Shown here: positions 8,138 through 16,749 of the stretch, one piece after another
How positions within the stretch are numbered: the stretch's first letter is position 1
Layout: each line of letters opens with the position of its first letter
NCBI GenBank assembly: GCA_902826755.1
Contig: CADEGB010000007.1
Coordinates: forward strand, 6,656 to 40,888
Direction of reading: 5' to 3'
Length of the DNA stretch: 34,233 nt
From: an uncultured Gemmatimonadota bacterium
GTDB taxonomy: Bacteria > Gemmatimonadota > Gemmatimonadetes > Gemmatimonadales > GWC2-71-9
The notes under the pieces: model-generated
What the model was told of the DNA's origin: nothing
Databases searched by the model: none
Seen by the model: only the letters and a program-made list of their open reading frames with translations
Translations under genes and position numbers: made by a program

Positions 8138-9697
8138 ATGCCCCACACTATCGGATTGTTGCTCGCGCTCGCGGCGGGGGGCCGGTTCACCCCGCCGCCG
8201 ATCGTTTCCGGCCGCGTCGCCATCCCCGTCGAAGCCGGCCAGCAGCCCGTGCTCGTCACCGTGCGCGACTCGCCCCGCGGAATCACCCGTTCCGTCACGG
8301 TTCGTCAGGGACGATTCGACATCCCAGTCGATCGCGTCGGCACCACCCTGGTCGCGATGACCCTCGACGGCCGTTGGGCCGCCGAGGCGGCGGCCGAAGG
8401 CTCGCCGGTGCTGACGCTCGCGCCAACGCGGGAGCCGCGTCGCCGGCGCACGAGCGCCGACTGGCTGGCGCGCCTGCCCGACGGCGAGACCCGTCGCCGG
8501 TTCATTCTCGATTGCACCGGATGTCACCAGTTCGACGACTCGCGGGCCCTTTTGAACGGCTCACCCCGCGGTACCGATGCCTGGGCCGAGGTGGTGAAGC
8601 GGATGCTCCAGTACGCGGGGCCTCGATCAAACTTCCCGGTCATTTCCGCCTGGGCCGAGGAGCCTTCGGTCCCCGGATGGCTCGGCGCCGGGGTGGCTCG
8701 ACCGCCGGCGCCACCGACGCCGCTCCCGCCGGTGGTGCCGGCCACGGTCACCGAGTTCGACACCCCGGTGGCCACCGACTTGCCGCACGACGTGGCAATC
8801 GACAGCGCCGGTGGCGTCCTGGTCACCGGCATGATGAGCCACGTGATGTATCGCCTCGACGCTGAGTCGGCCCGCTTCGAGCGGATCGAGATTCCGGTCG
8901 AGCGCGCCAATCCCCGCGCCGTCGAACTCGATCGCGCCGGCGCCTGGTGGGTGCTGCTCGGCGCCCCGGGCAAGGTCGGCCGTTACGACCCCACCCGGAA
9001 AGACTGGCGCTTGTTCGACATCGGGATGTACCCCCACAGCATCGCGGTCGGGGGCGACGGGCGGGTCTGGTTCAACGGGCACTTCACCCGTGATCCGGAA
9101 CAGATCGGCGTCATCGACCCGGGCACGGGCCAGGTGGCGATCCACGATCTGACCCCGCATCCGACGATGGCCTCCGTTCCGGGGGGCCCGATTCCGTACG
9201 AACAGCGAATCGGCCCCGATGGCAGGGTTTGGGTGTCCGAGCTGCAGGGGAATCGGCTCGTCGAGTTCGATCCCCGCACCGGGCGGTCGCGAGCCCACCA
9301 GTTGCCGACCACATTCAGCGGTCCCCGCCGTTTCGATATCGACGCCCGCGGCGTGCTCTGGATTCCGGCCTACTCGACCAATGCCCTGGTCCGGTTCGAC
9401 CCCGCCACCGGCGTGTTCACCGAGTATCCGTTGCCGGTGGCCGGTGCCACCCCGTACATCGCCCGGGTCGACCATCGCTCCGGCGCCATCTGGCTCGGTA
9501 CCAGCGCCGCGGACGCCGCGTTCCGATTCGATCCCCGAACGAACACGTTCGGCATGGTTCCGCTCCCGAGTCAGGGTGCCTTGACGCGGCACCTCGTCAT
9601 CGATCCGCGCACGGGCGACGTCTGGCTCGCCTACGGTGCCTCCCCGGCCCGGATCCCGTCACGGATCGCCCGGATCCAACTGGGGCCTTCGGCATGA
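8138..9697 (+). CDS. Exported protein with haem c motif and Vgb-like beta-propeller
   Basis: This 519-residue protein starts at the ATG at 8138, which gives a short signal peptide (MPHTIGLLLALAAGG); an in-frame TTG at 8117 is less likely. The N-terminal part has a small beta domain, possibly carboxypeptidase-regulatory-like. A CTGCH motif follows at residues 126-130 (CxxCH), embedded in a helix-rich stretch with AWAEVVKRMLQYAG. From about residue 200 it has repeated propeller blades of the virginiamycin B lyase/SMP-30 type (LPHDVAIDSAGGVLVTG, HSIAVGGDGRVWFNG, RIGPDGRVWVSE). A single covalently attached haem in the periplasm is expected from the motif. A true lyase activity is not implied, because many Vgb-like propellers have other roles. 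It is coupled to the next gene by a 4-nt overlap. Confidence 0.85.
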   Translation: MPHTIGLLLALAAGGRFTPPPIVSGRVAIPVEAGQQPVLVTVRDSPRGITRSVTVRQGRFDIPVDRVGTTLVAMTLDGRWAAEAAAEGSPVLTLAPTREPRRRRTSADWLARLPDGETRRRFILDCTGCHQFDDSRALLNGSPRGTDAWAEVVKRMLQYAGPRSNFPVISAWAEEPSVPGWLGAGVARPPAPPTPLPPVVPATVTEFDTPVATDLPHDVAIDSAGGVLVTGMMSHVMYRLDAESARFERIEIPVERANPRAVELDRAGAWWVLLGAPGKVGRYDPTRKDWRLFDIGMYPHSIAVGGDGRVWFNGHFTRDPEQIGVIDPGTGQVAIHDLTPHPTMASVPGGPIPYEQRIGPDGRVWVSELQGNRLVEFDPRTGRSRAHQLPTTFSGPRRFDIDARGVLWIPAYSTNALVRFDPATGVFTEYPLPVAGATPYIARVDHRSGAIWLGTSAADAAFRFDPRTNTFGMVPLPSQGALTRHLVIDPRTGDVWLAYGASPARIPSRIARIQLGPSA

Positions 9698-10653
9698 TCG
9701 GCGCCTTCATTTCGGTCGTGCTCGGGTTGGGCCCGGTCGGCTCGGAGTTGTTGCTCGTCGCCAACAAGGCCGATCACACCGTAACCGTCTTCGACCTCGC
9801 GTCGGGCGCGCCGGTGGCCACACTGCCCACCGGCGCGGGGCCGCATGAGGTCGCGGTCTCCGCCGATGGCCGTTGGGCGGTGGCCACCGATTACGGCACC
9901 CAGGTGCCGGGAGGGACCCTCACCGTCCTCGATCTGGCGAGTCGAACCGTTGCCCGGACCATCGACCTGAGTCCGCACAAGCGACCCCACGGCGCGGTCT
10001 TCCTGCCGGACGGTCGGCTGCTCGTCACCAGCGAGACGAGCCAGGCCGTGCTGATGGTCGACATCGAGCGGGGAGTCGTCACCGGGACGGCGCCAACCAA
10101 TGCCCGGACCTCCCACATGGTGGCCGTGCCGGCCGACGGTCGCCGGGCCTACACCGCCAACATCGCGGATGGCTCGGTGACCGAAATCGACCTGGCGTCG
10201 ATGACCGCTACCCGGACCCTGGTGGCGTCTCGAACCACCGAGGGCATTGCCGTTACGCCCGACGGGCGGCAGGTCTGGCTTGGCAGCAACGCGCTCGGCA
10301 CGGTCACGGTCATCGATGTCGCGTCCTGGACGCCGATCGACACTCTCGGCGGCCTTGGCCTTCCGTACCGCGTCAACGCGGCGCCCGGCGGCGGTGTCAT
10401 GGTGGTTTCGAATCCGCAGGCGGACAGCGCCTATGTGTTCGATGCGGCCACCCGAGCCCGCCGGGCCGCCGTGTTCACCGGCGCGGGCACCCAACCCGTC
10501 GGTGGCGCTGTCGGCCGCGACGGTCGGCGAGCGTACCTGGCGCTCCAGGGCACCAATCAGGTGGCCGAGATCGACCTCGAGGCCGGCTCCGTGCTCCGTT
10601 ATTTCCCGGTCGGCTCGAGGCCTGACGGCGTCGCGATCGCGACCGTTCGATGA
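9694..10653 (+). CDS. YncE-like exported beta-propeller protein
   Basis: This 319-residue protein starts at an ATG overlapping the previous stop by 4 nt. The first ~16 residues (MIGAFISVVLGLGPVG) may serve as a weak signal peptide. The rest is a seven-bladed YVTN/YncE-type propeller, with repeated units such as LLVANKADHTVTVFDLASG, AYTANIADGSVTEIDLAS and VWLGSNALGTVTVIDVASW. Such proteins are usually periplasmic binding or scaffold proteins with no catalytic residues. It sits second of three coupled propeller genes, and its own 3' end overlaps the third by 4 nt. The family call is strong; the ligand is unknown. Confidence 0.88.
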   Translation: MIGAFISVVLGLGPVGSELLLVANKADHTVTVFDLASGAPVATLPTGAGPHEVAVSADGRWAVATDYGTQVPGGTLTVLDLASRTVARTIDLSPHKRPHGAVFLPDGRLLVTSETSQAVLMVDIERGVVTGTAPTNARTSHMVAVPADGRRAYTANIADGSVTEIDLASMTATRTLVASRTTEGIAVTPDGRQVWLGSNALGTVTVIDVASWTPIDTLGGLGLPYRVNAAPGGGVMVVSNPQADSAYVFDAATRARRAAVFTGAGTQPVGGAVGRDGRRAYLALQGTNQVAEIDLEAGSVLRYFPVGSRPDGVAIATVR

Positions 10654-11951
10654 GGGCGGCCTTTCCGTTCCTCATCGGCCTGCTCCTTGGCGTCGTCGGC
10701 GACGCTGTCGGGCAGCCGGACTCGCTTGCCGCCGTGGCGCGGGCCAAGTTCCGCGAGGCGGTGACCGCCGAGCGCGCCGGCGACCTGGCGCGGGCCCGTG
10801 ATCTCATCGCCGATGCTCACCGCGCCTGGCCCACGCAGGTGGCCTACCTGGTGGCCGCGGCCGATCTCTCGGCCCGCCTGGCCGATTCGGCCGGAACGGT
10901 CCGCTGGCTCGGCGGGCTCGCGGATCTGGGCGCCGGCCTCGACGTGGAGGGACGCCCGGTGTTTGCCGCGCTCAAGTCGGCGCCGGGCATGGCCGGGGTC
11001 AGTCGACGGCTGGCGGCCAACATCGCGCCGCTCATCCGGAGCGACTCCGTGGCCGGCATTCCCGATCCCGAGTTCTTCCCCGAGGGGATGGACTACGATC
11101 CCGGTTCCCGGTCCTGGTTCGTCGCCAGCATCCGCCGTCGGACCATTGCCCGGATCGGACCGGACGGGTCGGTCGTCGACTATCCCAAGCCCGGGTCGGA
11201 GCGGCTCGACGCGGTGCTCGGCGTCAGGGTCGACGCGACCCGCGGCATCGTGTGGGCCACGACCCGGACCCTGCCGACGATGCTCGACCACCGGCCCGGC
11301 GATCCCGTTCGGGCCCGGGTCTGGGCCTTCGAACTCGCCACGGGCAAACTGTTAGGCATGGCGGAGGCGTCTCCCGCCGAGCCCCACCTGTTCGGTGACC
11401 TGGTCATCAATCCGTCCGGCGGCGTCTTTCTGACCGACAGCGAGTCGCCGATCCTCTTCCAGGCGCGCCTGGTCGAGGGCCGGCTCGTCCTCGAGGAACG
11501 GCTCCGCCACCGCTTTTTCCGGTCGCTCCAGGGCCTCGCCATCGCCGCCGACGGCCGCCACCTCTACGTCGCGGACTACTCCCACGGCCTGCTCCGGGTC
11601 GATCCCGGTACCGGGGCCGTGGCTCCCATCGCGGCGCCGAGCGGGATCTCGACCCTCGGCCTCGACGGGATCGCCCGGGCGGGAGGCTCGATCATCGGGG
11701 TGCAGAACGGCTTCAGTCCGGCCCGGGTGGTCCGGTTCCGTCTCTCGCCCCGGGGCGATCGCGTCGTGGCCCTCGACGTGCTCGACCGCCACCTCCCGGT
11801 CGCCGACGAGCCGACGATCGGCGCCATCGTCGGCAACCGGTTCGTGTACGTCGCCAACAGCCAGTGGGAGAAGTACGACGACGACGGCAAACGGCGGCCC
11901 CAGGTAGTCCTCCGCCCCCCGGTGCTCCTGGCGGTCCCGCTCGAACCGTGA
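10650..11951 (+). CDS. Exported TPR-like plus SMP-30-type beta-propeller protein
   Basis: This 433-residue protein has a signal peptide (MRAAFPFLIGLLLGVVGDAVGQ), a short helical TPR-like region at about 25-110 (AKFREAVTAERAGDLARARDLIADAHRAWP), and then a propeller resembling SMP-30/gluconolactonase-like proteins. The propeller shows FFPEGMDYDPGSRSWFVASI, HLFGDLVINPSGGVFLTDSE, GLAIAADGRHLYVADYSHG and IARAGGSIIGVQNG. It overlaps the YncE-like gene by 4 nt, so all three propeller genes are probably co-translated. I could not verify SMP-30 metal-binding residues, so an enzymatic lactonase role is not claimed. A 73-base gap follows before the M61 peptidase. Confidence 0.82.
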   Translation: MRAAFPFLIGLLLGVVGDAVGQPDSLAAVARAKFREAVTAERAGDLARARDLIADAHRAWPTQVAYLVAAADLSARLADSAGTVRWLGGLADLGAGLDVEGRPVFAALKSAPGMAGVSRRLAANIAPLIRSDSVAGIPDPEFFPEGMDYDPGSRSWFVASIRRRTIARIGPDGSVVDYPKPGSERLDAVLGVRVDATRGIVWATTRTLPTMLDHRPGDPVRARVWAFELATGKLLGMAEASPAEPHLFGDLVINPSGGVFLTDSESPILFQARLVEGRLVLEERLRHRFFRSLQGLAIAADGRHLYVADYSHGLLRVDPGTGAVAPIAAPSGISTLGLDGIARAGGSIIGVQNGFSPARVVRFRLSPRGDRVVALDVLDRHLPVADEPTIGAIVGNRFVYVANSQWEKYDDDGKRRPQVVLRPPVLLAVPLEP

Positions 11952-11985
11952 CCGTTGGTCCGGGTGGCCGGCTCGAACCAGGCCC

Positions 11986-11994
11986 CGCTACATT
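11986..11994 (+). promoter_or_regulatory. Possible -10 region of the M61 peptidase gene
   Basis: CGCTACATT lies about 31 bases before the GTG start at 12025, with TACATT as the -10 hexamer (4 of 6 to TATAAT). The same nonamer occurs on the other strand upstream of the LolA-like gene at 24443-24451. No convincing -35 was found here, so this rests on the shared motif and position alone. Confidence 0.3.
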
Positions 11995-12024
11995 GGGGCC
12001 ACTCCGGCAACCTCCGAGGTCCTC

Positions 12025-13818
12025 GTGTCGGTGAAACTTGCGCTCGCGGTTGGGGTCCTGATGGGCCTCGCCTCGCCTCCGGATCCGGTCGGGGCGCAGG
12101 TCTCCGACGTCCGGTACCGCCTGTCGTTCACCCGAGCCACCGCGGCCGTTCGGACGCTCGACGTGTCGATGTCGTTCACGGCGACCGCCCCCGGCTCGGT
12201 CGAGCTCTCGCTGCCCGCCTGGACGCCCGGCGCCTACGAAATCAGCAACTTTGCCCGCCACGTGTCCCGGTTCGGCGCCAGTCAGGGGTCGACCGCTCTC
12301 GGTTGGGACAAAACCGACTACGACACCTGGCGGGTTCGAGTGCCCGCCGCCGGCCCGGTGTCGGTGTCCTTTGCGTTCACGGCCGACACCCTCGACAACG
12401 CGATGGCGTGGTCGCGGCCGGATTTCCTCCTCGTCAACGGGACCAACGTCTTTCTCTACCCCGAAGGGGCCGACCTCGATTTCCCCGCTGCCGTCACCGT
12501 CAGCACGGAACCGGGGTGGAAGGTGGCCACCGGCATGAACCAGACAGGCCCCGGCGCGTACGACGCCAGGACCTATCACGATCTGGTCGACATGCCGTTC
12601 TTCATCGGCAACATCGACGTCGACAGCGCCCGGATCGACGGGCTCGTCCACCGGGTGGCATCCTATCCCGCGGGGGCGTTGGCCGGTGCGCCCCGCCGGA
12701 TGCTCTGGAGTCAATTGCAGACCATGGTGCCCGCCATGGCTCGGGTGTTTCAGGAGACGCCGTGGCCGCACTACACCACCATGCTGGTCTTCGACTCGGC
12801 GTATGGGGGCGGGAGCGCGCTGGAGCACCAGAACTCCCACGTCGGGATCTACAACCCCGGGTTCATCGGCTCGCCGATCCTGGCCTCCATTACCGCGCAC
12901 GAGATCTTCCACGCCTGGAACGTCAAACGGCTCCGTCCCGCCGAGATGGTCCCCTACCGGTATGACCGGCCCCAGCCGACCACGCTGCTCTGGGTCAGCG
13001 AAGGGATCACCGACTACTACGCGGATCTGGCTCTGATCCGCGGCGCGGTCATCGATTCAAGCCTTTTCCTCGACGTCACCGGCGGCAAGATCGAGGAGGT
13101 CAGCCAGGTGCCGACGATCGCACTCGAGGACGCCTCGCTCTCGACCTGGATTCAACCGACGGACGGCACCGGCACGATCTACTACCCCAAGGGATCGCTG
13201 GCCGGCCTCCTGCTCGACATCTTGATTCGGGACGCGAGCGACAACGCCGGGTCGCTCGACGACGTTCTTCGGGCGCTCTATCGGAGCCACGGACGGACCG
13301 GCAAGGGGTTCACCACCGAAGACTGGTGGCGCCAGGTTACCGCCACCGCTGGCAAGGACGTCTTCGCCGAGTTTGCCCGCCGGTACATCGACGGACGCGA
13401 CCCGTTCCCCTGGGCCACCGTGGGCCCCCTCGCCGGCCTGCGCTATGTGGTCGACAGCATCAGGGAACCCCGCCTTGGCGTCGGGACCGCCACCGTCGAG
13501 GACCGGGAGATCGTCACAACGGTCGCGCCCGGATCGGCGGCGGCCGAGGCGGGGATCCAACCCGGCGACCAGCTCCTGGCCATCGGCGACCTCACGATCG
13601 ACCCGAGTTTCGGCGCGGCATTCCGGGCTCGCTATCGAGCTCGAATCGGCGAACGGATCCCGGTGTCGATCCGCCGGAACGGGGCCGAGCAGACCCTGAG
13701 CCTCACCGTTCGGGCCGAGGTCGTGACCCAAGGTCGCCTCGAGTACGACCGACGCGCCTCGTTCAAGGCCGCCCGAATCCGGCACGGCCTCCTCACCGGT
13801 ACTACGGACCGACGATGA
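12025..13818 (+). CDS. M61-family metallopeptidase with PDZ domain
   Basis: This 597-residue exported peptidase resembles glycyl aminopeptidases of family M61. It has a signal peptide (VKLALAVGVLMGLASPPDPVGA), an N-terminal beta domain, and a catalytic domain with HEIFH at residues 292-296 (zinc-binding HExxH). The expected third ligand lies in WVSEGITDYY (Glu326). A PDZ domain sits at about 480-570 (LGVGTATVEDREIVTTVAPG, then AAAEAGIQPGDQLLAIGDL). All catalytic residues appear present and the length is normal. The start is GTG at 12025, or GTG at 12031, with CGAGGT just upstream. The 3' end overlaps the dehydrogenase gene by 4 nt, linking peptide cleavage to amino-acid oxidation. Confidence 0.93.
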   Translation: MSVKLALAVGVLMGLASPPDPVGAQVSDVRYRLSFTRATAAVRTLDVSMSFTATAPGSVELSLPAWTPGAYEISNFARHVSRFGASQGSTALGWDKTDYDTWRVRVPAAGPVSVSFAFTADTLDNAMAWSRPDFLLVNGTNVFLYPEGADLDFPAAVTVSTEPGWKVATGMNQTGPGAYDARTYHDLVDMPFFIGNIDVDSARIDGLVHRVASYPAGALAGAPRRMLWSQLQTMVPAMARVFQETPWPHYTTMLVFDSAYGGGSALEHQNSHVGIYNPGFIGSPILASITAHEIFHAWNVKRLRPAEMVPYRYDRPQPTTLLWVSEGITDYYADLALIRGAVIDSSLFLDVTGGKIEEVSQVPTIALEDASLSTWIQPTDGTGTIYYPKGSLAGLLLDILIRDASDNAGSLDDVLRALYRSHGRTGKGFTTEDWWRQVTATAGKDVFAEFARRYIDGRDPFPWATVGPLAGLRYVVDSIREPRLGVGTATVEDREIVTTVAPGSAAAEAGIQPGDQLLAIGDLTIDPSFGAAFRARYRARIGERIPVSIRRNGAEQTLSLTVRAEVVTQGRLEYDRRASFKAARIRHGLLTGTTDRR

Positions 13819-14858
13819 ATCTCTTCGAACAACTCGGCTGGCTCGGCCACGAGCAGCTGATCCTCTGCTCCGACGCCGACATCGGATATCGCGGCATCAT
13901 CGCCATTCACTCCACCGCGCTCGGACCGGCCGTCGGCGGGACCCGCTGGTGGGTTTACCCCAGCGAGGAGACGGCCCTGGTCGACGCGATCCGGCTCTCC
14001 CGCGGGATGTCGTACAAGAACGCGCTGGCCCGGCTTCCGCTGGGCGGCGGCAAGTCGGTCATCATGGGGTCCGCCGGCGCCGTCGACCGGCGAGCGATCC
14101 TCCGCGCCCACGGCCGCTTCATCGAGCGACTCGGCGGGCTCTACATCACCGCGGAGGATGTGGGGACCACCCCCGATGACATGGAGATCATGGCGGAGAC
14201 CACCCGCTTCGTGGCGGGACGGGCCGGCGGTTCCGGCGATCCCTCACCGCACACGGGCCGGGGCGTGTTTCGGGCGATGCAAGCGGCCGCGGCGTTCCGG
14301 TGGGGCTCCGACGACCTGAAGGGAAAGACGGTGGCGCTTCAGGGTTGCGGCAACGTCGGCTATCACCTCGCGAGCCAGATTGCCGCCGTCGGCGGCCGGC
14401 TGGTGGTGAGCGACCTCGACGGGGCCAAGGTCCGCCGGGTCGTCGCCGAGTTCGGGGCCACCGAGGCACCGGCGGATCGGATCCATGCCGTCGAGGCCGA
14501 TGTCTTTGCTCCGTGCGCGCTGGGCGGCATCCTCCACGATACCAGCATCGCCGCGCTCCGCGCCGCCATCATTTGCGGAGGGGCCAACAACCAGCTGCTG
14601 GAACCGCGCCATGGTCAGGTGCTGGCGGACAAGGGGATCCTCTACGTTCCCGACTACGTCGCCAACGCCGGCGGCGTCACGTTCGGCGGGTCGGTGGAAG
14701 TACTCAAGGTTACCGCGGCCGAGGCGGCGGCGCGGGTCGATCAGATCTACGACACCACGTTGATGGTGCTGGAGCGGGCCCGGACCGAGCGGGTGCCGCC
14801 GTCCGAGGCGGCGGATCGTCTGGCGGAGGAGCGGATCCGGAGCGGAACCCTCGATTGA
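13815..14858 (+). CDS. Leucine/valine-type amino acid dehydrogenase
   Basis: This 347-residue enzyme belongs to the Glu/Leu/Phe/Val dehydrogenase family. It would oxidatively deaminate a branched-chain or aromatic amino acid with NAD, giving the 2-oxo acid and ammonia. Lys68 (GMSYKNA) and Lys80 (LPLGGGK) match the substrate-binding and catalytic lysines of Bacillus leucine dehydrogenase in both motif and number. AEDVGT (Asp115) is also conserved. The Rossmann motif is GCGNVG at 177-182. The protein is 15-20 residues shorter than typical leucine dehydrogenases, mainly at the C-terminus. The start ATG overlaps the M61 stop by 4 nt. Substrate choice among Leu, Val and Phe cannot be settled by eye. 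Confidence 0.92.
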   Translation: MNLFEQLGWLGHEQLILCSDADIGYRGIIAIHSTALGPAVGGTRWWVYPSEETALVDAIRLSRGMSYKNALARLPLGGGKSVIMGSAGAVDRRAILRAHGRFIERLGGLYITAEDVGTTPDDMEIMAETTRFVAGRAGGSGDPSPHTGRGVFRAMQAAAAFRWGSDDLKGKTVALQGCGNVGYHLASQIAAVGGRLVVSDLDGAKVRRVVAEFGATEAPADRIHAVEADVFAPCALGGILHDTSIAALRAAIICGGANNQLLEPRHGQVLADKGILYVPDYVANAGGVTFGGSVEVLKVTAAEAAARVDQIYDTTLMVLERARTERVPPSEAADRLAEERIRSGTLD

Positions 14859-14870
14859 CCCCAACACGAA

Positions 14871-14897
14871 GGGGGTGAGCCGCCGTGGCCCACCCCC
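14871..14897. terminator. Hairpin between convergent genes, probable bidirectional terminator
   Basis: Arms GGGGGTG (14871-14877) and CACCCCC (14891-14897) pair perfectly. After an A/C mismatch the stem continues as GCC/GGC around a 5-nt loop. The hairpin lies in the 69-base gap between the dehydrogenase stop and the S41 protease stop, 13 bases after the former. The downstream sequence is pyrimidine-rich on the + strand, but there is no run of T, so it is not a textbook intrinsic terminator. Confidence 0.6.
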
Positions 14898-14927
14898 TCC
14901 TCACCTCAGTCGTTCTCTTCGTTTGGT

Positions 14928-16514
14928 TCAGTTCCCGCGGTTGCCCTCCGCCGGCGCCAGGGCCAGCAGATGCCGCTGGCTCGGCGCCCGCCGGAGATAG
15001 TCGAGCGCCGTGTTGAGCTGGCGATCGTGGCGGACCGAGCGGCGGAACGCCGTCGAATCGCCGAAGGCCAGCCGCGACACCCAGGTTTCGAGGGAGCGAT
15101 CGACCAGGCTCGATCCCGCGTCGAACTGAGCCCGCGTCACGTTGACCTTGGCGTTCTGGAGCTTCGACCAGAAGGACTCCCGCCAGGCCGGCTCGACGGC
15201 AAAGTTGGGTTTGACCCCGCTCTTGTACTGAATGGCCGTGTTGTAGAGGGCGACGTACCACTGGGACTGCTGCGGCCCGTACGCCCGGGCCAGATCCCGC
15301 TCCGGCGTGGAGAGGGTGTCCGGAGTGATGATGACATCGGGGGTCACCCCGCCGCCGCCCAGGATGGTCCGACCGGCGTCGGACTTGAAGACGGGGCGCT
15401 TCCGCTTGGTCGAGTCGGCAGCCTGTTCCTCGTCGTATTCGACGAACCGCTCATCGCCGAGGCGGTCGTGGTCGGCCTGAATGGACCGACCGCTCGGCGT
15501 GTACCACTTGCCGGTGGTGATCTTGATCGCCCAGCCGCCATCGAGCGGGAACAAGGTCTGGACCAATCCCTTCCCGAAGGACGTCGTCCCGACCACGAGC
15601 GCACGGTCGTGATCCTGGAGGCTGCCGGCCACGATCTCGGAGGCCGAAGCGCTATAGCCGTCGACGAGGACCACCACCGGGGTCGAGTCGACCACCGAGG
15701 GACGGGTGGCGCGGTAGATCTCGGGCGTGCGGCCTCGGTGCCGGACCGCCGCGAGCTCAGCACCAGGCTTGAAGAACAGGTTACCGATCTCGAGCGCCTG
15801 CTCGAGACTGCCGCCGCCGTTGCCGCGGACGTCGAGGACGTAGGCCTTAGCCCCCTGCGCCTTGAGCGACATCAGCGACCGCTCCACGTCCTGCGCGGCC
15901 GACTCGTTGAAGCTCTGGAGCGGGATGTAGCCGACCCCGCCGTCGAGCAGCAGGGCGTAGGGCACCGCGGGGACCCGGATCACGGCCCGCTTGAACGCGG
16001 AGCGGATCGGTTCCGGTACCCCGGGGCGCTGGAAGGTGACGTTGACCTCGGTGCCCGGCGTGCCGAGCAGCTTCTGGGAAACCTGCTCCAGCCGGAGGCC
16101 CGTGACGGCAGCCGAATCGACGTAAAGGATCCGGTCGCCGGCGATGACCCCGCCCTTTTCGCCTGGGGTGTTCGGGAAGACTCGGGCAACGATGATGGCG
16201 CCTTCCTGGCTCTCGATCTGCATCCCGACCCCGCCGTAGTTGTTCCGGAGCGTGTTCCGCTGGAACGAGGCGAGTTCCTCGGGTGAGTAGAGGTCGGCGT
16301 ACGGATCGTTGAGTTGCTTGACCAGGCCCCGGGCGGCGCGTTCGAAGATCACCGCCCGCTCGAGCGAGTCGACCGCGTTCTCCTCGATCCGCTGGAGAAC
16401 CTGACCGAACAGTCGGGCGCCGTCGTTGGGACTCTTGCTTTGCTGCAGGAACGCGCCGGCAACCACGGGAAGGCCGAGTACCGCGAGCGCCGCCATCAGG
16501 TGCTTCCGTCGCAT
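14928..16514 (-). CDS. S41-family C-terminal processing protease (CtpA type)
   Basis: This 528-residue serine protease is membrane-anchored or exported (hydrophobic segment at about 6-23). A PDZ domain lies at about 92-165 (NNYGGVGMQIESQEGAIIVA, then PGEKGGVIAGDRILYVD). The protease core has VGYIPLQSFNESAAQ, then LDVRGNGGG at 228-235. The catalytic serine lies in SASASE (288-293) and the catalytic lysine is Lys315 in SFGKGLVQT, so the Ser/Lys dyad is intact. The C-terminal ~150 residues are an extra domain beyond the minimal family. The start ATG has a GGGAG Shine-Dalgarno sequence 7 nt upstream, and a strong 14-bp hairpin sits just beyond that. The likely role is processing or degradation of periplasmic proteins. 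Confidence 0.94.
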   Translation of the reverse strand: MRRKHLMAALAVLGLPVVAGAFLQQSKSPNDGARLFGQVLQRIEENAVDSLERAVIFERAARGLVKQLNDPYADLYSPEELASFQRNTLRNNYGGVGMQIESQEGAIIVARVFPNTPGEKGGVIAGDRILYVDSAAVTGLRLEQVSQKLLGTPGTEVNVTFQRPGVPEPIRSAFKRAVIRVPAVPYALLLDGGVGYIPLQSFNESAAQDVERSLMSLKAQGAKAYVLDVRGNGGGSLEQALEIGNLFFKPGAELAAVRHRGRTPEIYRATRPSVVDSTPVVVLVDGYSASASEIVAGSLQDHDRALVVGTTSFGKGLVQTLFPLDGGWAIKITTGKWYTPSGRSIQADHDRLGDERFVEYDEEQAADSTKRKRPVFKSDAGRTILGGGGVTPDVIITPDTLSTPERDLARAYGPQQSQWYVALYNTAIQYKSGVKPNFAVEPAWRESFWSKLQNAKVNVTRAQFDAGSSLVDRSLETWVSRLAFGDSTAFRRSVRHDRQLNTALDYLRRAPSQRHLLALAPAEGNRGN

Positions 16515-16535
16515 TTCGTTGCTCCCGTCTGGGCC

Positions 16536-16566
16536 AAACGGGGCACCGCCCGGCGGTGCCCCGTTT
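16536..16566. other. Perfect 14-bp inverted repeat before the S41 protease gene
   Basis: Arms AAACGGGGCACCGC (16536-16549) and GCGGTGCCCCGTTT (16553-16566) are perfect complements around a 3-nt loop. On the minus strand the hairpin ends about 10 nt before the GGGAG ribosome site and 21 nt before the ATG of the S41 gene. It could end transcription coming from the HEAT-repeat operon or shape the S41 leader. The short GTTT tail makes a classic terminator uncertain. Confidence 0.6.
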
Positions 16567-16749
16567 CAGATGGACCTGCAGGGTTCGCGCCACCCTGACA
16601 GGGACTCTCATATAGCTAACTCCGACCCCGGTTGGACGCCAATAGGGGCCGCCATGACGGCGGCGGGGGCCCGGGCTCTTGGCTCCGGACCCCCGCCGCG
16701 CTCCTGAAACTGGATGCCTGAATCCGCTCCGGGGTCGCCCCGCCGGGGC
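16567..16749. other. Non-coding gap between the HEAT operon and the S41 gene
   Basis: I see no convincing gene here. The gap holds a second inverted repeat (GCGGCGGGGG at 16660-16669 with CCCCCGCCGC at 16690-16699), which may terminate the leftward HEAT operon. It also has one AT-richer patch near 16609-16620 (CATATAGCTAAC), which could hold a minus-strand promoter for the S41 gene. TTGGCG lies 18 nt upstream of TAGCTA on that strand, but the -10 match is poor. Both assignments are tentative. Confidence 0.35.

Noticed and set aside
9694-11951. Assignment of the last two propellers as enzymes (lactonase, lyase)
   Set aside because: The propeller fold is clear, but I could not confirm catalytic metal ligands, so only the fold is reported.
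13326-13814. N-terminal extension of the amino-acid dehydrogenase
   Set aside because: The extension is the out-of-frame shadow of the M61 peptidase. The ATG at 13815 numbers Lys68 and Lys80 as in leucine dehydrogenase.
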